Below are positions 54,315 through 63,168 of a stretch of DNA of 64,000 nucleotides, piece by piece. Made by a program: the position numbers and the translations under genes. Source of the stretch: Planctomycetota bacterium. GTDB taxonomy: Bacteria > Planctomycetota > Planctomycetia > JALXBF01. Location: positions 1 to 64,000 of the forward strand of contig JALXBF010000183.1 in the NCBI GenBank assembly GCA_026991575.1, read 5' to 3'. Under the pieces are notes generated by a model. That model worked only from the letters and a program-made list of their open reading frames with translations, did not search any database and was not told the DNA's origin. Positions within the stretch are counted from its first letter, which is position 1. Each line of letters begins with the position of its first letter.

Positions 54315-55242
54315 CAGCGGCTCGGATGCACGCGCACGCGGCGGTCCCAGCCCGGGCAACACCGTAACCGGACGGGGGCAGAACGTGCCCGGGCGGACGC
54401 AAGCGTCTGCTCGAAAGGGAGCTGCAGTGGGACGGCGCCGTCAGCAGGCCTCGGGCTGCCAGCATGGACGGCAGGGTCAGGAGGCGGTGGCCTCATGCGG
54501 CGAGCTTGCACAAGCCATCGCCGGCGTTTTCAAAAGCCTTCGGGACAGGGTCCGACGTGCAGCGAGCAGTTCTCCCTTCCGTGCTCCAGCGGCTCGCCTG
54601 CCCGTGGCCAGCAGGCGGGTATCACAGCACGATGGCTGCACGTAATGCCTTGCACAGGATAGCGGCAACGGTCGAGCCTCACCGCCTCCCGCGGCATCCC
54701 CGGTGAGTCGGAGGCCGGCGGTGGCGCCGGGAGGAGCTTCCCCGTTGGCCATGCCCCCCCATTGTGACCCGTGCACTACCGGGGACGGTACGGCTGGGCA
54801 TACCAAACCGTACGGGCCTGCGCGTTCTCCGCGGAAGGTTCGGCCACGCAACGTGGCCTGGGGAGCGAGAGTACCCGGTGGACGGCTTGCCGTAGTCTCG
54901 AACGCCAGCTCAGGACGGGAAGAACGCACCTGTGTGGCTACGGGGGCAGTAGTCGAGCAATCCTGCGTTCGGGGGGCTCCCGCGAGGGCTGGTTCAGCGG
55001 GGTTCTCCGGGGACAGTGTGCATTGGCCCAGCCCGGCCGAAAACGGTCAATGCATGCAGTCCCTGCCCGGAGTTCCGGCGACTCATCCCGCCGTCCTGTC
55101 CGCAGGAGCTCGAGCGCACTGGCTCCTCGAGGCGCGTCTGCGGGGGGATCGACTTGGGGCGGGCCAGCAGCTACAATGAGTGGCCCTGCCGTAGCACGGG
55201 TGCGGTGGGGGCAGAAGACCAGAGGACCGAGGAAGGGACGCT
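54315..55242. other. Long intergenic region (928 bases)
   Basis: No ORF here has a believable composition, start site or known motif; those crossing the region are Pro/Arg/Gly/Ala-rich translations of GC-rich DNA on both strands. I looked for signs of RNase P RNA, tmRNA and SRP RNA and recognised none. It is the longest non-coding stretch in the window and ends in the GAGGAAGGG ribosome site of the rhomboid gene. Confidence 0.5.
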
Positions 55243-55983
55243 ATGTTTCCCATCCGAGACACCATTCCACATCGGCGGCCGCCGCTGGCCATGTGGGGAA
55301 TCATTTTGTTGAATGGCCTGGTGTTCTTTCTTGAGCTTTCGCTGCCGCCGGCGGAGCTCGAACGGCTTTTTCGGATGGCAGGGGTGGTGCCAGCGCGACT
55401 AGCCGAGCCTTTCCTTGTCGGCAATCCAGTATTGTTCTTGCAAAGGCTGCCTGCCTATCTGACGCTGCTTACGTGCATGTTCCTGCACGGTGGATGGTTC
55501 CATTTCATTTCGAACATGTGGGCGCTGTGGATCTTCGGGGACAATGTCGAGGACCGCATGGGCTCGGTCCGGTTCGTGGCTTTCTACGTTCTGACCGGAA
55601 TCATCGCCAGCATCGTACACGTGTTGATGGATCCGACTTCGACGGTGCCTGTGGTAGGAGCTTCCGGGGCCATTAGCGGGGTAATGGGAGCGTATATGCT
55701 GTTTTTCCCAACCTCGCGTGTGGTGACTTTGGTGCCGGTCTGGATTTTTCCTTTCTTTTTCGAGGTGCCTGCCGCAGTGTTCATGCTTGTGTGGTTTCTG
55801 ATCCAGCTGCAAAGCGGCCTTTGGTCGCTGGTTGCACCTGAGTTGGTGGGCGGCGTGGCCTGGTGGGCGCACGTGGGTGGTTTTGTCGCCGGTTTGGCCC
55901 TGTGCAAGTTCTTCCAGCTGCCCACGGGCTACTGTCGCAGGTGTGAGCTGGATGAGGGGGTTTGGGAATCGGCCTGGACGTAG
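55243..55983 (+). CDS. Rhomboid-family intramembrane serine protease
   Basis: A protein of 246 residues with six or seven membrane helices. The catalytic dyad is visible: S141 in VVGASGAISGVMGAY and H210 in WWAHVGGFVAGLAL, with the oxyanion-side LHGGWFHFISNMWALWIFG (N91). Rhomboids cut membrane proteins within the bilayer. The C-terminal tail has a CRRC pair. ATG 55243 has GAGGAAGGG upstream. It is followed after 22 bases by another serine-protease-type gene. Confidence 0.92.
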   Translation: MFPIRDTIPHRRPPLAMWGIILLNGLVFFLELSLPPAELERLFRMAGVVPARLAEPFLVGNPVLFLQRLPAYLTLLTCMFLHGGWFHFISNMWALWIFGDNVEDRMGSVRFVAFYVLTGIIASIVHVLMDPTSTVPVVGASGAISGVMGAYMLFFPTSRVVTLVPVWIFPFFFEVPAAVFMLVWFLIQLQSGLWSLVAPELVGGVAWWAHVGGFVAGLALCKFFQLPTGYCRRCELDEGVWESAWT

Positions 55984-56005
55984 ACCGACCGACCGGAGGA
56001 AGCAG

Positions 56006-56836
56006 ATGAGCGGCGCGGATCTGATCTGGGGGTTCTTCTTACTCGCGATGCTTCAGCCGCTGTTCCGCCAGCGGATGTTGGAGGCTGCCCGGCAGCGGTT
56101 GATTGCCAAAATCGAGAAAGAACGCGGCTCACGGGTCATCTTGCTGGTACATCGTCAGGAGACGATGAGCCTGCTGGGGTTTCCCGTCTTCCGATACATC
56201 GATATCCACGACTCCGAGGAAGTTATCCGCGCAATCCACCTGACCGATCCGGACCTCCCGATCGACTTGATCCTGCACACGCCTGGCGGACTGGTCTTGG
56301 CGTCACTTCAGATTGCCCGGGCCATCAAGAAGCACCGGGGCAAGGTGACGGTGTTCGTACCGCACTATGCGATGTCCGGCGGGACGCTCATTTCGCTTGC
56401 GGCCGATCAAATCGTGATGAGCCCGCATGCGGTGTTGGGACCGGTTGATCCCCAACTCGGCCAGTATCCGGCCGCCAGCGTGCTGGAGGTCGTTCGAAAG
56501 AAGCCGATCGACAAGGTGGACGACCAGACGTTACTACTGGCGGACCAGGCCGAAAAGGCGATTAATCAGGTGCGCACCGCGGTTGCCGAGTTGCTTGAGG
56601 GCAAGTTGCCGCCGGAGAAGGTCAACGAGTTGGCAAAGTTGCTATCGGAAGGGACCTGGACGCATGATTACCCGATCACGTTCGAGAAGGCCAGGGAGTT
56701 GGGGCTACCGGTCAGCGATGAGATGCCGGACCTGGTCCTGCAACTGATGGCGCTTTACCCTCAGCCGGTGCGCCAACAGCCTACGGTCGAATACCTGCCC
56801 ATGCCTCGGCATCGAGAGGCGCAGCGAACCCGCTGA
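56006..56836 (+). CDS. SDH_sah/ClpP-like membrane-anchored serine protease
   Basis: A protein of 276 residues. An N-terminal hydrophobic helix (LIWGFFLLAMLQPLF) is followed by a crotonase/ClpP-like core: LPIDLILHTPGGLVLASLQIA, VTVFVPHYAMSGGTLISLAADQIVM with the likely nucleophile S124 in AMSGG, and HAVLGPVDPQLG. This is the serine dehydrogenase proteinase (SDH_sah) family, related to NfeD/SppA-type proteases. ATG 56006 follows GGAGGAAGCAG. It is likely co-transcribed with the rhomboid gene, making a two-gene membrane-proteolysis unit. Confidence 0.85.
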   Translation: MSGADLIWGFFLLAMLQPLFRQRMLEAARQRLIAKIEKERGSRVILLVHRQETMSLLGFPVFRYIDIHDSEEVIRAIHLTDPDLPIDLILHTPGGLVLASLQIARAIKKHRGKVTVFVPHYAMSGGTLISLAADQIVMSPHAVLGPVDPQLGQYPAASVLEVVRKKPIDKVDDQTLLLADQAEKAINQVRTAVAELLEGKLPPEKVNELAKLLSEGTWTHDYPITFEKARELGLPVSDEMPDLVLQLMALYPQPVRQQPTVEYLPMPRHREAQRTR

Positions 56837-56865
56837 GCGGGCCAGCGTGCAGGTTACCTGGGCGT

Positions 56866-58269
56866 TCAGGACAGGTTGTACTCTTTGATCTTGCGCTGCA
56901 GCGTCCGAAGGCTGATGCCTAGCAGGCGGGCGGCCTCGGTACGTTTCCCTTTGGTGAACTCGAGCGTGCGTCGGATTGCTTCCCGCTCTAGCTCATCCAT
57001 CGTCATGCCCGGACGGAAGATATCGTTTCCGACACTGTGGGTGGAGCGGATGTGTTCTGGCAGGTCGGACACCTCGATGCGGTCGCCTTTGCAAAAGACG
57101 ATCACGCCTTCTAGCGTGTTGCGCAACTCACGCACATTGCCGGGCCATGGATACCGCATCAACACCTTCATCGCTTCCGGGCTTACTTTCAAGGGGGGAC
57201 GACCAGCATCGTCGCAAATCTCACGGACGAAGTGGTCGACCAGCAACGGGATATCCTCGATCCGCTCACGCAGCGGAGGCAGGTAGATCTCGGCGACACG
57301 TAATCGATAGTAAAGGTCCTCGCGGAACTTTCCTTCCTTGACCCGCTCAGCGAGGTCCCGGTTGGTAGCGGCCACCAGGCGCACGTCGACGGCGATCTCC
57401 TGAGTGCTCCCAACCGGCATGATGCGCCGGGTCTCGACAGCACGTAGCAGCTTGGCCTGGGCTCCCGGTGGCAGCTCGCTAACCTCGTCAATGAACAACG
57501 TGCCGCCGTCGGCTGCCTGGAACAGCCCCTTCTTCCTGGCTACTGCTCCGGTGAATGCGCCACGCTCGTGACCAAACAGCTCGCTCTCCAGCAACGACTC
57601 CGGAATGGCCGGGCAGTTGACCGGGATGAACGGCCGGTCAGCACGATCACTGTTGGCGTGGATTGCCCGGGCAACCAACTCCTTGCCTGTGCCACTCTCC
57701 CCGGTAATCAGGACCGTTGCCCGCGTGGGAGCCACGAGCTTGATCTGCTCAAAGACGCGCTGCATGGCCGGCGAGCAGCCCACGAGCATTCCGAAGCGGG
57801 CTTGCTGCTGGACCTGGTCCCGTAGGGCGGCCAACTCCAGTGCGGTAGCCCTCTCGCGCAGACCCCGCCGGACCCGCTCGACGAGCTCGTCCAAGTTGAC
57901 CGGTTTGGTCAAATAGTCCAGTGCACCTTCGCGCAACGCGGCCACCGCCGTGTCGACCGTCGCATGCCCGGTGATCAGGATCACCCCGATGTGAGGCGCG
58001 TTCTCCTGGACGTAGCGGAGCAGATCCAGACCGCTGCCGTCGGGCAACACCAGATCCGTGACGATCAGCCCAACCCTGTCAGGGAGCTCGGCCACCGCTG
58101 CCTTGTAGCTGTCCGCCACGACAACGTCGAATCCTTCCAACTCAAGAAACTCGGCGATGCTTTCCCTGCTGGTCGGATCGTCCTCGACCAGCAGCAGCTT
58201 CCAGTTGCGCGGGATGCCATCGGCCGCGCGTGCCTTCTGTTCAGCCGGTTCGGTGTGATCCAACGTCAT
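56866..58269 (-). CDS. NtrC-family sigma-54-dependent response regulator
   Basis: A protein of 467 residues. Receiver domain ~23-135 with D30/D31 and the phospho-acceptor D72 in LIVTDLVLPDG, and K122 in TKPV. AAA+ domain: LITGESGTGKELVARA (Walker A), GAFTGA loop (237-242) that contacts sigma-54, and GTLFIDEVSELPPGAQ (Walker B). C-terminal Fis-type helix-turn-helix (AARLLGISLRTLQRKIKEY). It should turn on sigma-54 promoters when phosphorylated by the kinase encoded just upstream (ATGA overlap at 58269-58266). Target genes are not known. Confidence 0.94.
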   Translation of the reverse strand: MTLDHTEPAEQKARAADGIPRNWKLLLVEDDPTSRESIAEFLELEGFDVVVADSYKAAVAELPDRVGLIVTDLVLPDGSGLDLLRYVQENAPHIGVILITGHATVDTAVAALREGALDYLTKPVNLDELVERVRRGLRERATALELAALRDQVQQQARFGMLVGCSPAMQRVFEQIKLVAPTRATVLITGESGTGKELVARAIHANSDRADRPFIPVNCPAIPESLLESELFGHERGAFTGAVARKKGLFQAADGGTLFIDEVSELPPGAQAKLLRAVETRRIMPVGSTQEIAVDVRLVAATNRDLAERVKEGKFREDLYYRLRVAEIYLPPLRERIEDIPLLVDHFVREICDDAGRPPLKVSPEAMKVLMRYPWPGNVRELRNTLEGVIVFCKGDRIEVSDLPEHIRSTHSVGNDIFRPGMTMDELEREAIRRTLEFTKGKRTEAARLLGISLRTLQRKIKEYNLS

Positions 58270-58994
58270 CGGTTAGCCGGTTGCTCCGCTGCTTGTGTCA
58301 TCACTTGCCCGGCCACGGGCAACCATAGCCGGAAGATCGTACCACGGCCTTCTTCGCTTTGCACCTCGATCCGTCCGCCCATCTCGTCGACCGCTTGCCG
58401 AACGATGGCCAGTCCCAGACCCGTACCTCCCGGCTTGGTGGAGAAGAACGGCTCGAAGATCTTTTCCTGGATCTCCTTTTTCATGCCCTGACCCGTATCC
58501 TGGACTTCCACGAGCACACCCTCATCGCATGCAGGCCGGATGCGCACCGTGAGGCGGCCACCGTCAGGCATGGCTTGCTTGGCATTCAGCACCAGGTTGA
58601 GCAGCACGCTACGCAGCCGATCGCGGTCGGCCCGCACCGGCGGTACATCGGGGGATATGTCCTGTACCACCTCCACCCGGCTTTGCTGCAGGTCCAAGGA
58701 CACGAAGTCGAGCACTTCGGAAGCGATCTGGCAAACGTCAACCGGTTGAAGCGTACTGCGATTCGGGCGGGCGTACGTCAAGAAACTGTGGAACAGGCTG
58801 TCCAGGTCCACGATCAACCGATCCAGCGTGGCCGTGTGCCGTTCGATCCCCTGAGCGTTCGAGGCGACCTTCTTCTTCAGCAAGGCAAGCTGGGCACGCA
58901 TAGCGTTAAGTATGTTGCGTGCCTCGTGCACGAGCTTGGGCGCAAGTTCCTTAAGGCTGTCGTCACGGCCCACTTGGCCTATGGTGTCCGTCAT
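58266..58994 (-). CDS. Soluble sensor histidine kinase
   Basis: A protein of 242 residues with no membrane helix or sensor domain. The phospho-acceptor His is H23 in LVHEARNILNAM. The ATPase domain has the N box VLLNLVLNAKQAMPDGG, G1 VQDTGQGMKKE, the F box FEPFFSTK and G2 GGTGLGLAIV. It is the partner of the NtrC-type regulator downstream, whose start it overlaps by four bases. Because it has no input domain, the signal must come from another protein or from the cytoplasm. Confidence 0.9.
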   Translation of the reverse strand: MTDTIGQVGRDDSLKELAPKLVHEARNILNAMRAQLALLKKKVASNAQGIERHTATLDRLIVDLDSLFHSFLTYARPNRSTLQPVDVCQIASEVLDFVSLDLQQSRVEVVQDISPDVPPVRADRDRLRSVLLNLVLNAKQAMPDGGRLTVRIRPACDEGVLVEVQDTGQGMKKEIQEKIFEPFFSTKPGGTGLGLAIVRQAVDEMGGRIEVQSEEGRGTIFRLWLPVAGQVMTQAAEQPANR

Positions 58995-59186
58995 CGGTAA
59001 CTGCTCTCACGCGGTGGCGCCAACTCGGACCACCAAGTCCAATCCCCATTCTAGAAGCGATAGCAGTGCTACCGCGTTCCCACCAGGTGCCAGGCAGCAC
59101 GGAAGACGAGCGGCTGCAGGTTGCTCATGGGCACGGCTACGTTTCCCTTGCTAAAGAACCTGCCGGGCAGCGACGTCCTGTGGCGG

Positions 59187-59594
59187 TCAACTCTGGCTCT
59201 CCTGGGCAAGCAGCTCCCGGACCAGCAATTGGGCGATCGCTTCCAGCTGGTGGCCATACACGGTGATGTATCGGGTAACCCCCGACAACATCAACTCCTG
59301 TAGCAGGCAGCCCCGCGTGGCTTGTTCCCGGACGAGAGCGATTACCGGGAGATGTCCCCCAAGGACGTGGCGCAGATGTCTGACCCACGCCAGCTGAGCG
59401 GCGGCAACCGGGGCGTCGATATGGATGATGGCACCGTCCAGGTCGGTGAACGCCGCACTGAGCGAATCAGGATGCTCGCCAATCGGTACACGGCTAACGA
59501 TCTGGACTTCACAGCCGAAGCTACTCAGCCGGCTGCAGAGGTGCGCCGCTACAGTCGTCTTGGGATCGCACAACAGCAGGATGCGTCGTTTCAT
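59187..59594 (-). CDS. Pseudo-receiver-like protein
   Basis: A protein of 135 residues. The pattern MKRRILLLCDPKTTVAAHL, GAIIHIDAP, LPVIALVREQATRGCLLQELMLSGVTRYI resembles a CheY receiver fold, but only one acidic residue follows strand 1 and a clear phospho-acceptor Asp followed by a Pro-rich loop is not seen. ATG 59594 has GGAGA seven to eight bases upstream; the upstream extension to 59762 has an implausible sequence. It lies just upstream of the two-component pair, in the same direction, and could modulate it. Confidence 0.55.
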   Translation of the reverse strand: MKRRILLLCDPKTTVAAHLCSRLSSFGCEVQIVSRVPIGEHPDSLSAAFTDLDGAIIHIDAPVAAAQLAWVRHLRHVLGGHLPVIALVREQATRGCLLQELMLSGVTRYITVYGHQLEAIAQLLVRELLAQESQS

Positions 59595-59826
59595 CGTTCT
59601 CCGTGCATATTGCGCCTGGCACACGGACTGCGAGCGGCCGCGGCCCCCGTGCGGACCCGGTGCGTAACACGCCCCTTGAGCGCCTCTAGCGGTAGGCCTA
59701 TCGGCTCCCGGCTGTTGCTGGCCATGACGTCTTGTTTGGACCCAGCGACTACTACCAGCCATTTCCCGACGACGCGTCGGCGTGCGGTGTCCTGGTAGCT
59801 TGCCCTTGCCGGCTGCCCAAATGCAA

Positions 59827-59851
59827 GAGGCGCAGGGCGTCCCTGCGCCTC
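59827..59851 (-). terminator. Hairpin terminator of the hsp20 cluster
   Basis: A perfect 11-bp stem GAGGCGCAGGG / CCCTGCGCCTC with a 3-base loop (59827-59837 and 59841-59851). On the minus strand it is followed by TTGCATTTG, a modest T-run. It lies 54 bases after the stop of the last hsp20 gene. The rest of the 59595-59904 stretch holds no gene. Confidence 0.7.
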
Positions 59852-59904
59852 CGGTGATTGCTTGGGCGACGGCGACCGTTCTTCGTTGCCGGCTCCGGAT
59901 CGGC

Positions 59905-60378
59905 TTACTCGGCCTTGACCAGGACCTTGCGTCCGCGGGCCTCTTCGGGCTTCTTCTTCACGTGAACCTCCAGCACGCCCCTGTGGTAACGGGCCTCTGC
60001 CTGTTCTGGATCAATTCCTGGCGGAAGCGTGATCACGCGGCGAACCACGCCGTAGCGGCGATACTCACCGGTGCCACGCTTTGCTTCCTCGCGCCGTTCG
60101 GCCCGTACCGTGAGCAGGTTTCCGGAGAGCCGGACATCGAAATCCTCCGGCTCAAAGCCCGGGGCGTCAATACGGACCACCACCTCATCGTCGCGGTCCT
60201 CCAGGTCAAGGCCCCAGCGCCAGTCAAACCACGGTCCGACCAGCTCGCGCCGTTCCAGGAACCGGCCGAAGAGCCGGTCGATTTCGTCGCGAAGACGCAC
60301 CAGCGGTTCTAGTTCGGTTGCCACCGGCTCGTGAGCCTTCTGACTACGCCGCCTTCTCCACGGAACCAGCGCAAACAT
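59905..60378 (-). CDS. Hsp20/alpha-crystallin protein (third of cluster)
   Basis: A protein of 157 residues. Basic N-terminus (MFALVPWRRRRSQK), a helix with LRDEIDRLFGRFLE, then the crystallin domain ~50-140: VVVRIDAPGFEPEDFDVRL, GNLLTVRAERREE, FxRxIxLP-like VVRRVITLPPGID, and GVLEVHVKKK. The C-terminus ends VLVKAE. ATG 60378 has GGAGG upstream. It is the last gene of a three-gene hsp20 cluster. Confidence 0.88.
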   Translation of the reverse strand: MFALVPWRRRRSQKAHEPVATELEPLVRLRDEIDRLFGRFLERRELVGPWFDWRWGLDLEDRDDEVVVRIDAPGFEPEDFDVRLSGNLLTVRAERREEAKRGTGEYRRYGVVRRVITLPPGIDPEQAEARYHRGVLEVHVKKKPEEARGRKVLVKAE

Positions 60379-60483
60379 GGCTCACCTCCCGTGCGCTCGC
60401 ACGTGCTACTGCACGCTGCTTAGAGCACCCCGTCATCAGAGCCCCTCCTGGGCCGACGTGCTCCTGCGTGGTAGCCGCACGGA

Positions 60484-60879
60484 TCAGCCGGTCTTAACCG
60501 GGATCCGGCGCGGCTTGGCCTCAGCGGCCTTTGGCAGGTGCACGATCAGCACGCCGTCTCGATACTCGGCGTGGATCTTATCAGGGTCGACGTCCTCGTA
60601 CACGACGAACGTGCGGACGTAGTCGCCCACGCCGTATTCGCGGAACAGGTAGTCTCGCTGCTCGTCAGCCTCATCCACCCGGCCGTGCACGGTCAGCTCA
60701 CCGTTCTCGAAGCGGATATCGATCTTTTCCGGGTCGAGGCCGGGCATGTCTGCGTAGATCCGCAGTTCTTCGTCCGTCTCCAGGATGTCGACCAGCGGCG
60801 TGTAGGCAACACCGCCACGGGTGCGCTCAGGCATGAGCACACCACTTGTTGGAACCTTCGTCGCCAGTTCCCGTGCCAT
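60484..60879 (-). CDS. Hsp20/alpha-crystallin protein (second of cluster)
   Basis: A protein of 131 residues. MARELATKVPTSGVLMPERTR then the crystallin domain: YTPLVDILETDEELRIYADMPGL, GELTVHGRV, GVGDYVRTFVVYEDVD, GVLIVHLPKA and C-terminal PRRIPVKTG with the IxI/V-type tail motif. ATG 60879 is fixed by AAGGAGG nine bases upstream; the frame continues to 60981 but that part overlaps the preceding gene. Its arm differs from the neighbours, so the three are not simple recent copies. Confidence 0.88.
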   Translation of the reverse strand: MARELATKVPTSGVLMPERTRGGVAYTPLVDILETDEELRIYADMPGLDPEKIDIRFENGELTVHGRVDEADEQRDYLFREYGVGDYVRTFVVYEDVDPDKIHAEYRDGVLIVHLPKAAEAKPRRIPVKTG

Positions 60880-60928
60880 GGCTGTCTCCCTCCTTTTTCG
60901 GTCTGTAGTGTCCCGACCGACGGTTCCC

Positions 60929-60951
60929 GGCCCGGGCTCTTCGCCCGGGCC
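60929..60951 (-). promoter_or_regulatory. Intercistronic hairpin between two hsp20 genes
   Basis: A 9-bp GC-only palindromic stem GGCCCGGGC / GCCCGGGCC around a 5-base loop (60929-60951), between the stop of the first and the AAGGAGG site of the second hsp20 gene. No T-run follows. It may slow RNA decay or adjust the expression ratio; it could also take part in a temperature-sensitive leader structure, which is inference. Confidence 0.6.
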
Positions 60952-60977
60952 CAACGGCGTTCGATCCAGCCGGCCGA

Positions 60978-61451
60978 TCACTCGGCCTTCACCGGGATCT
61001 TCCGGGCACGAGCCGACTCGGCCTTCGGCAGCCGAATTCGCAGCAGACCGTTGTGCAGCGTAGCCTCGACCTTCTCTGCGTCGACCTCAACCGGCAAGGT
61101 AATCACCCGCGTGAACGACCCGAACATACGCTCACGCCGGTGCCAGGTTCCCTTTTCGACCTGCGGAGCTTTCCGCTCGCCGCGAATCGTCAGCTGGTTA
61201 TCCCGGGTCACGTAGATCTCAATGTCCTCAAGCGCCATGCCCGGGAGCTCAGCCTCCACGTAGAGCGCCTCGTCGTCCTCCCAGATGTTCAGCGGCGGAA
61301 AGCCCGCGCTGAGCCGTGGCCACGCCGCACTCTCGAACAGATCCAGGCCGAAGTCGCGGAAGATCCGGTTCACCTCACGCTGCAGGCGATTCATCTCCTG
61401 CCAGACGTCAGGCAGCGTGCCGCTGAATGGCTCCCAACGCGTCAGATACAT
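60978..61451 (-). CDS. Hsp20/alpha-crystallin protein (first of cluster)
   Basis: A protein of 157 residues. MYLTRWEPFSGTLPDVWQEMNRLQREVNRIF is the usual bacterial Hsp20 N-terminal arm (quoted here only by its ends: MYLTRWEPF and NRLQREVNRIF). The crystallin domain follows: LYVEAELPGMALEDIEIYV, NQLTIRGERK, FGSFTRVITLPVEVD and GLLRIRLPKAE, with tail ARKIPVKAE (IPV motif). It is the closest of the four to the common HSPA type. ATG 61451 has GGAGGTG upstream. Probable first gene of the cluster. Confidence 0.9.
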   Translation of the reverse strand: MYLTRWEPFSGTLPDVWQEMNRLQREVNRIFRDFGLDLFESAAWPRLSAGFPPLNIWEDDEALYVEAELPGMALEDIEIYVTRDNQLTIRGERKAPQVEKGTWHRRERMFGSFTRVITLPVEVDAEKVEATLHNGLLRIRLPKAESARARKIPVKAE

Positions 61452-61770
61452 GGCTCCACCTCCCGTCTGAGAACCGACACCCCAACGGAACTGCCACCGA
61501 CCACCGACTGCTCGCCCGGTGAATCTTGCAACGTGCGTGCCAGACCGGGGCCGAGAGGGTTGCGGTATGTCCGTGTAAGTGTTTTCCTGGAAATAGGTTG
61601 CGTGAGGAACGCGCCGCGGGCCCGTGCGGACGGTGGAAGTAACGCGAGCGTTGGTGACAAGCTGTCTGGCATCGTGTCAGTTTGTCGGCGCGAACAGGGC
61701 TACTCCGGCGCGATAGGATGCTGTAGAGCTGGCCGCTGTCGTCGTTAGTGTGGCCGTTCGGGGATTGGGT
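61452..61770. other. Divergent intergenic region, hsp20 cluster / DUF2905
   Basis: About 320 bases. The heat-shock promoter of the hsp20 cluster should lie here. I saw no CIRCE inverted repeat and no strong sigma-32-type pair. Confidence 0.5.
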
Positions 61771-62010
61771 ATGACAGACGGATTGCCCGGCGAACTTGGC
61801 AAGTTGTTGATCGGAGTCGGCCTGGTGCTGGTTCTGCTCGGCCTAGTCTTTCTGGCAGCCGGGCGCCTAGGTCTGGGACGGCTGCCCGGCGACATCATCT
61901 GGCGCCGAGACAACGTCACGATCTACTTTCCTATCATGACGTCGCTGATCCTCAGCCTGCTGCTGACGCTGCTGCTGTGGATCATGCAGAGCTTCTCGGG
62001 GCGTTCCTAG
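61771..62010 (+). CDS. DUF2905 small membrane protein
   Basis: A protein of 79 residues with two membrane helices. LGKLLIGVGLVLVLLGLVFL, the conserved GRLGLGRLPGDIIWRRDN, then FYFPI-like IYFPIMTSLILSLLLTLLLW are the marks of the DUF2905 family, whose function is unknown. ATG 61771 is chosen; a GTG at 61750 would add seven residues. Confidence 0.85.
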   Translation: MTDGLPGELGKLLIGVGLVLVLLGLVFLAAGRLGLGRLPGDIIWRRDNVTIYFPIMTSLILSLLLTLLLWIMQSFSGRS

Positions 62011-62160
62011 CCGTCCGGGAACAGGCTCCGGTGGCGTGCTGACCCGCCGGTGCTGCTTAACGTCGTTGGCGGTTTGCCGCGCGCCATGTCTCTCAGAGCG
62101 TGTGTCCACGAACCGCGCCGGGCAACCGTGCCTCTGCGCCGGTTCTCAGCGCTGTGCGGG

Positions 62161-63168
62161 TCAGGCAGCGTGCTTGCGCTGCCATTCAAGCCACTGAGCG
62201 CCAGCTTTCGGGTCGCTGAGGTGGCGCGCCATGTCGAGAAAAGCGGCGAAATAGCTTGGGAACACGGGGCCGGAGGAGGGGGCATTGTTGCCAGCGGGGT
62301 ACACCAACGGGTAGGCCGCCGCCGTCTTGTTTTCCGGGATCGTTGCGTACCGGTGGTGGACGCCGTGGAGCGAGATGTTAAACCAGGTAAAGTCGACGAG
62401 CTTACCGAAGAGGGAGTGGTGTACCACCGTGCGGGTCGCCTCTACCGGACCGTTTGCCAGTAGGCCAAGATGCTCAACGTACTTGCGCAGGGACTGTATG
62501 TTCGCTGCCAGCATCGCGGGTACGAGGTAGCAGGATGCCAAGTAGAGCCAGGCGTCTAATGCGGCAGTGACCACCAGGATGCCGGCCCATGCCAGCGCGA
62601 TCAGAGCCAGTTCGACGGCGATCCGACGACGCACCTTGTGGTTACGGATCAGGCTGCCCGGACGCAGGTACGCCCGAAGGAACAGGACCGGTGTGTAGAT
62701 CAGCCCGAACGTCAACTCGACGAACGCCACCAGGCGACGGAACCAGCGGGCGGTGCCTGGGATGGTGAACGGCCACATCTCCTCGTCCTTCTCCGAGTTG
62801 ATGTAGGCATGGTGCAGGTGGTGCGCTGCGCGGTACAGTGAGATCGGGACGAAGGCGAACGTGCCGATGAGCTGGCCAACGACCTCGTTCAGCCAGCGCG
62901 GTGGCGCAAGCGTGTAGTGCGAGCACTCGTGGAAGGCCATCAGGTGGCCGTGCATCAGATGACCAAGCACCAGCCAGAGGGGGACGACGGCCCACCAGAT
63001 GCCTTCGTAAGTGAGGTAGCCTAGCAGGGCAACTAGGCCGAGGAACAGGACGGCCATCACGAGCCACTGGTAGAACGGGGCCCAGCTCTTGCGATGCAGT
63101 TCGATCAAGTAATGGCGGCGTTCTTCGTTGGAGAGGTTCAGGGGCACGGTAGCCGGTGCACTGTGCAT
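62161..63168 (-). CDS. Membrane fatty-acid desaturase
   Basis: A protein of 335 residues with about four to five membrane helices and three His boxes: FHECSHYT, AHHLHHAY and HGVHH, which bind the di-iron centre of acyl-lipid desaturases. It introduces double bonds into fatty acids, so it helps tune membrane fluidity. ATG 63168 is chosen because GGGAGG lies eight bases upstream; a longer frame begins at 63186 with that site inside it. The electron donor is not encoded nearby. It is transcribed away from the terminator at 63.7 kb. Confidence 0.9.
   Translation of the reverse strand: MHSAPATVPLNLSNEERRHYLIELHRKSWAPFYQWLVMAVLFLGLVALLGYLTYEGIWWAVVPLWLVLGHLMHGHLMAFHECSHYTLAPPRWLNEVVGQLIGTFAFVPISLYRAAHHLHHAYINSEKDEEMWPFTIPGTARWFRRLVAFVELTFGLIYTPVLFLRAYLRPGSLIRNHKVRRRIAVELALIALAWAGILVVTAALDAWLYLASCYLVPAMLAANIQSLRKYVEHLGLLANGPVEATRTVVHHSLFGKLVDFTWFNISLHGVHHRYATIPENKTAAAYPLVYPAGNNAPSSGPVFPSYFAAFLDMARHLSDPKAGAQWLEWQRKHAA

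Noticed and set aside
54703..55179. 158-codon plus-strand ORF in the long gap
   Set aside because: No ribosome site, no domain, low-complexity composition typical of chance frames in GC-rich DNA.
61452..61770. CIRCE or ROSE-like heat-shock element ahead of the hsp20 cluster
   Set aside because: No TTAGCACTC/GAGTGCTAA pair and no clear thermometer stem next to the ribosome site.
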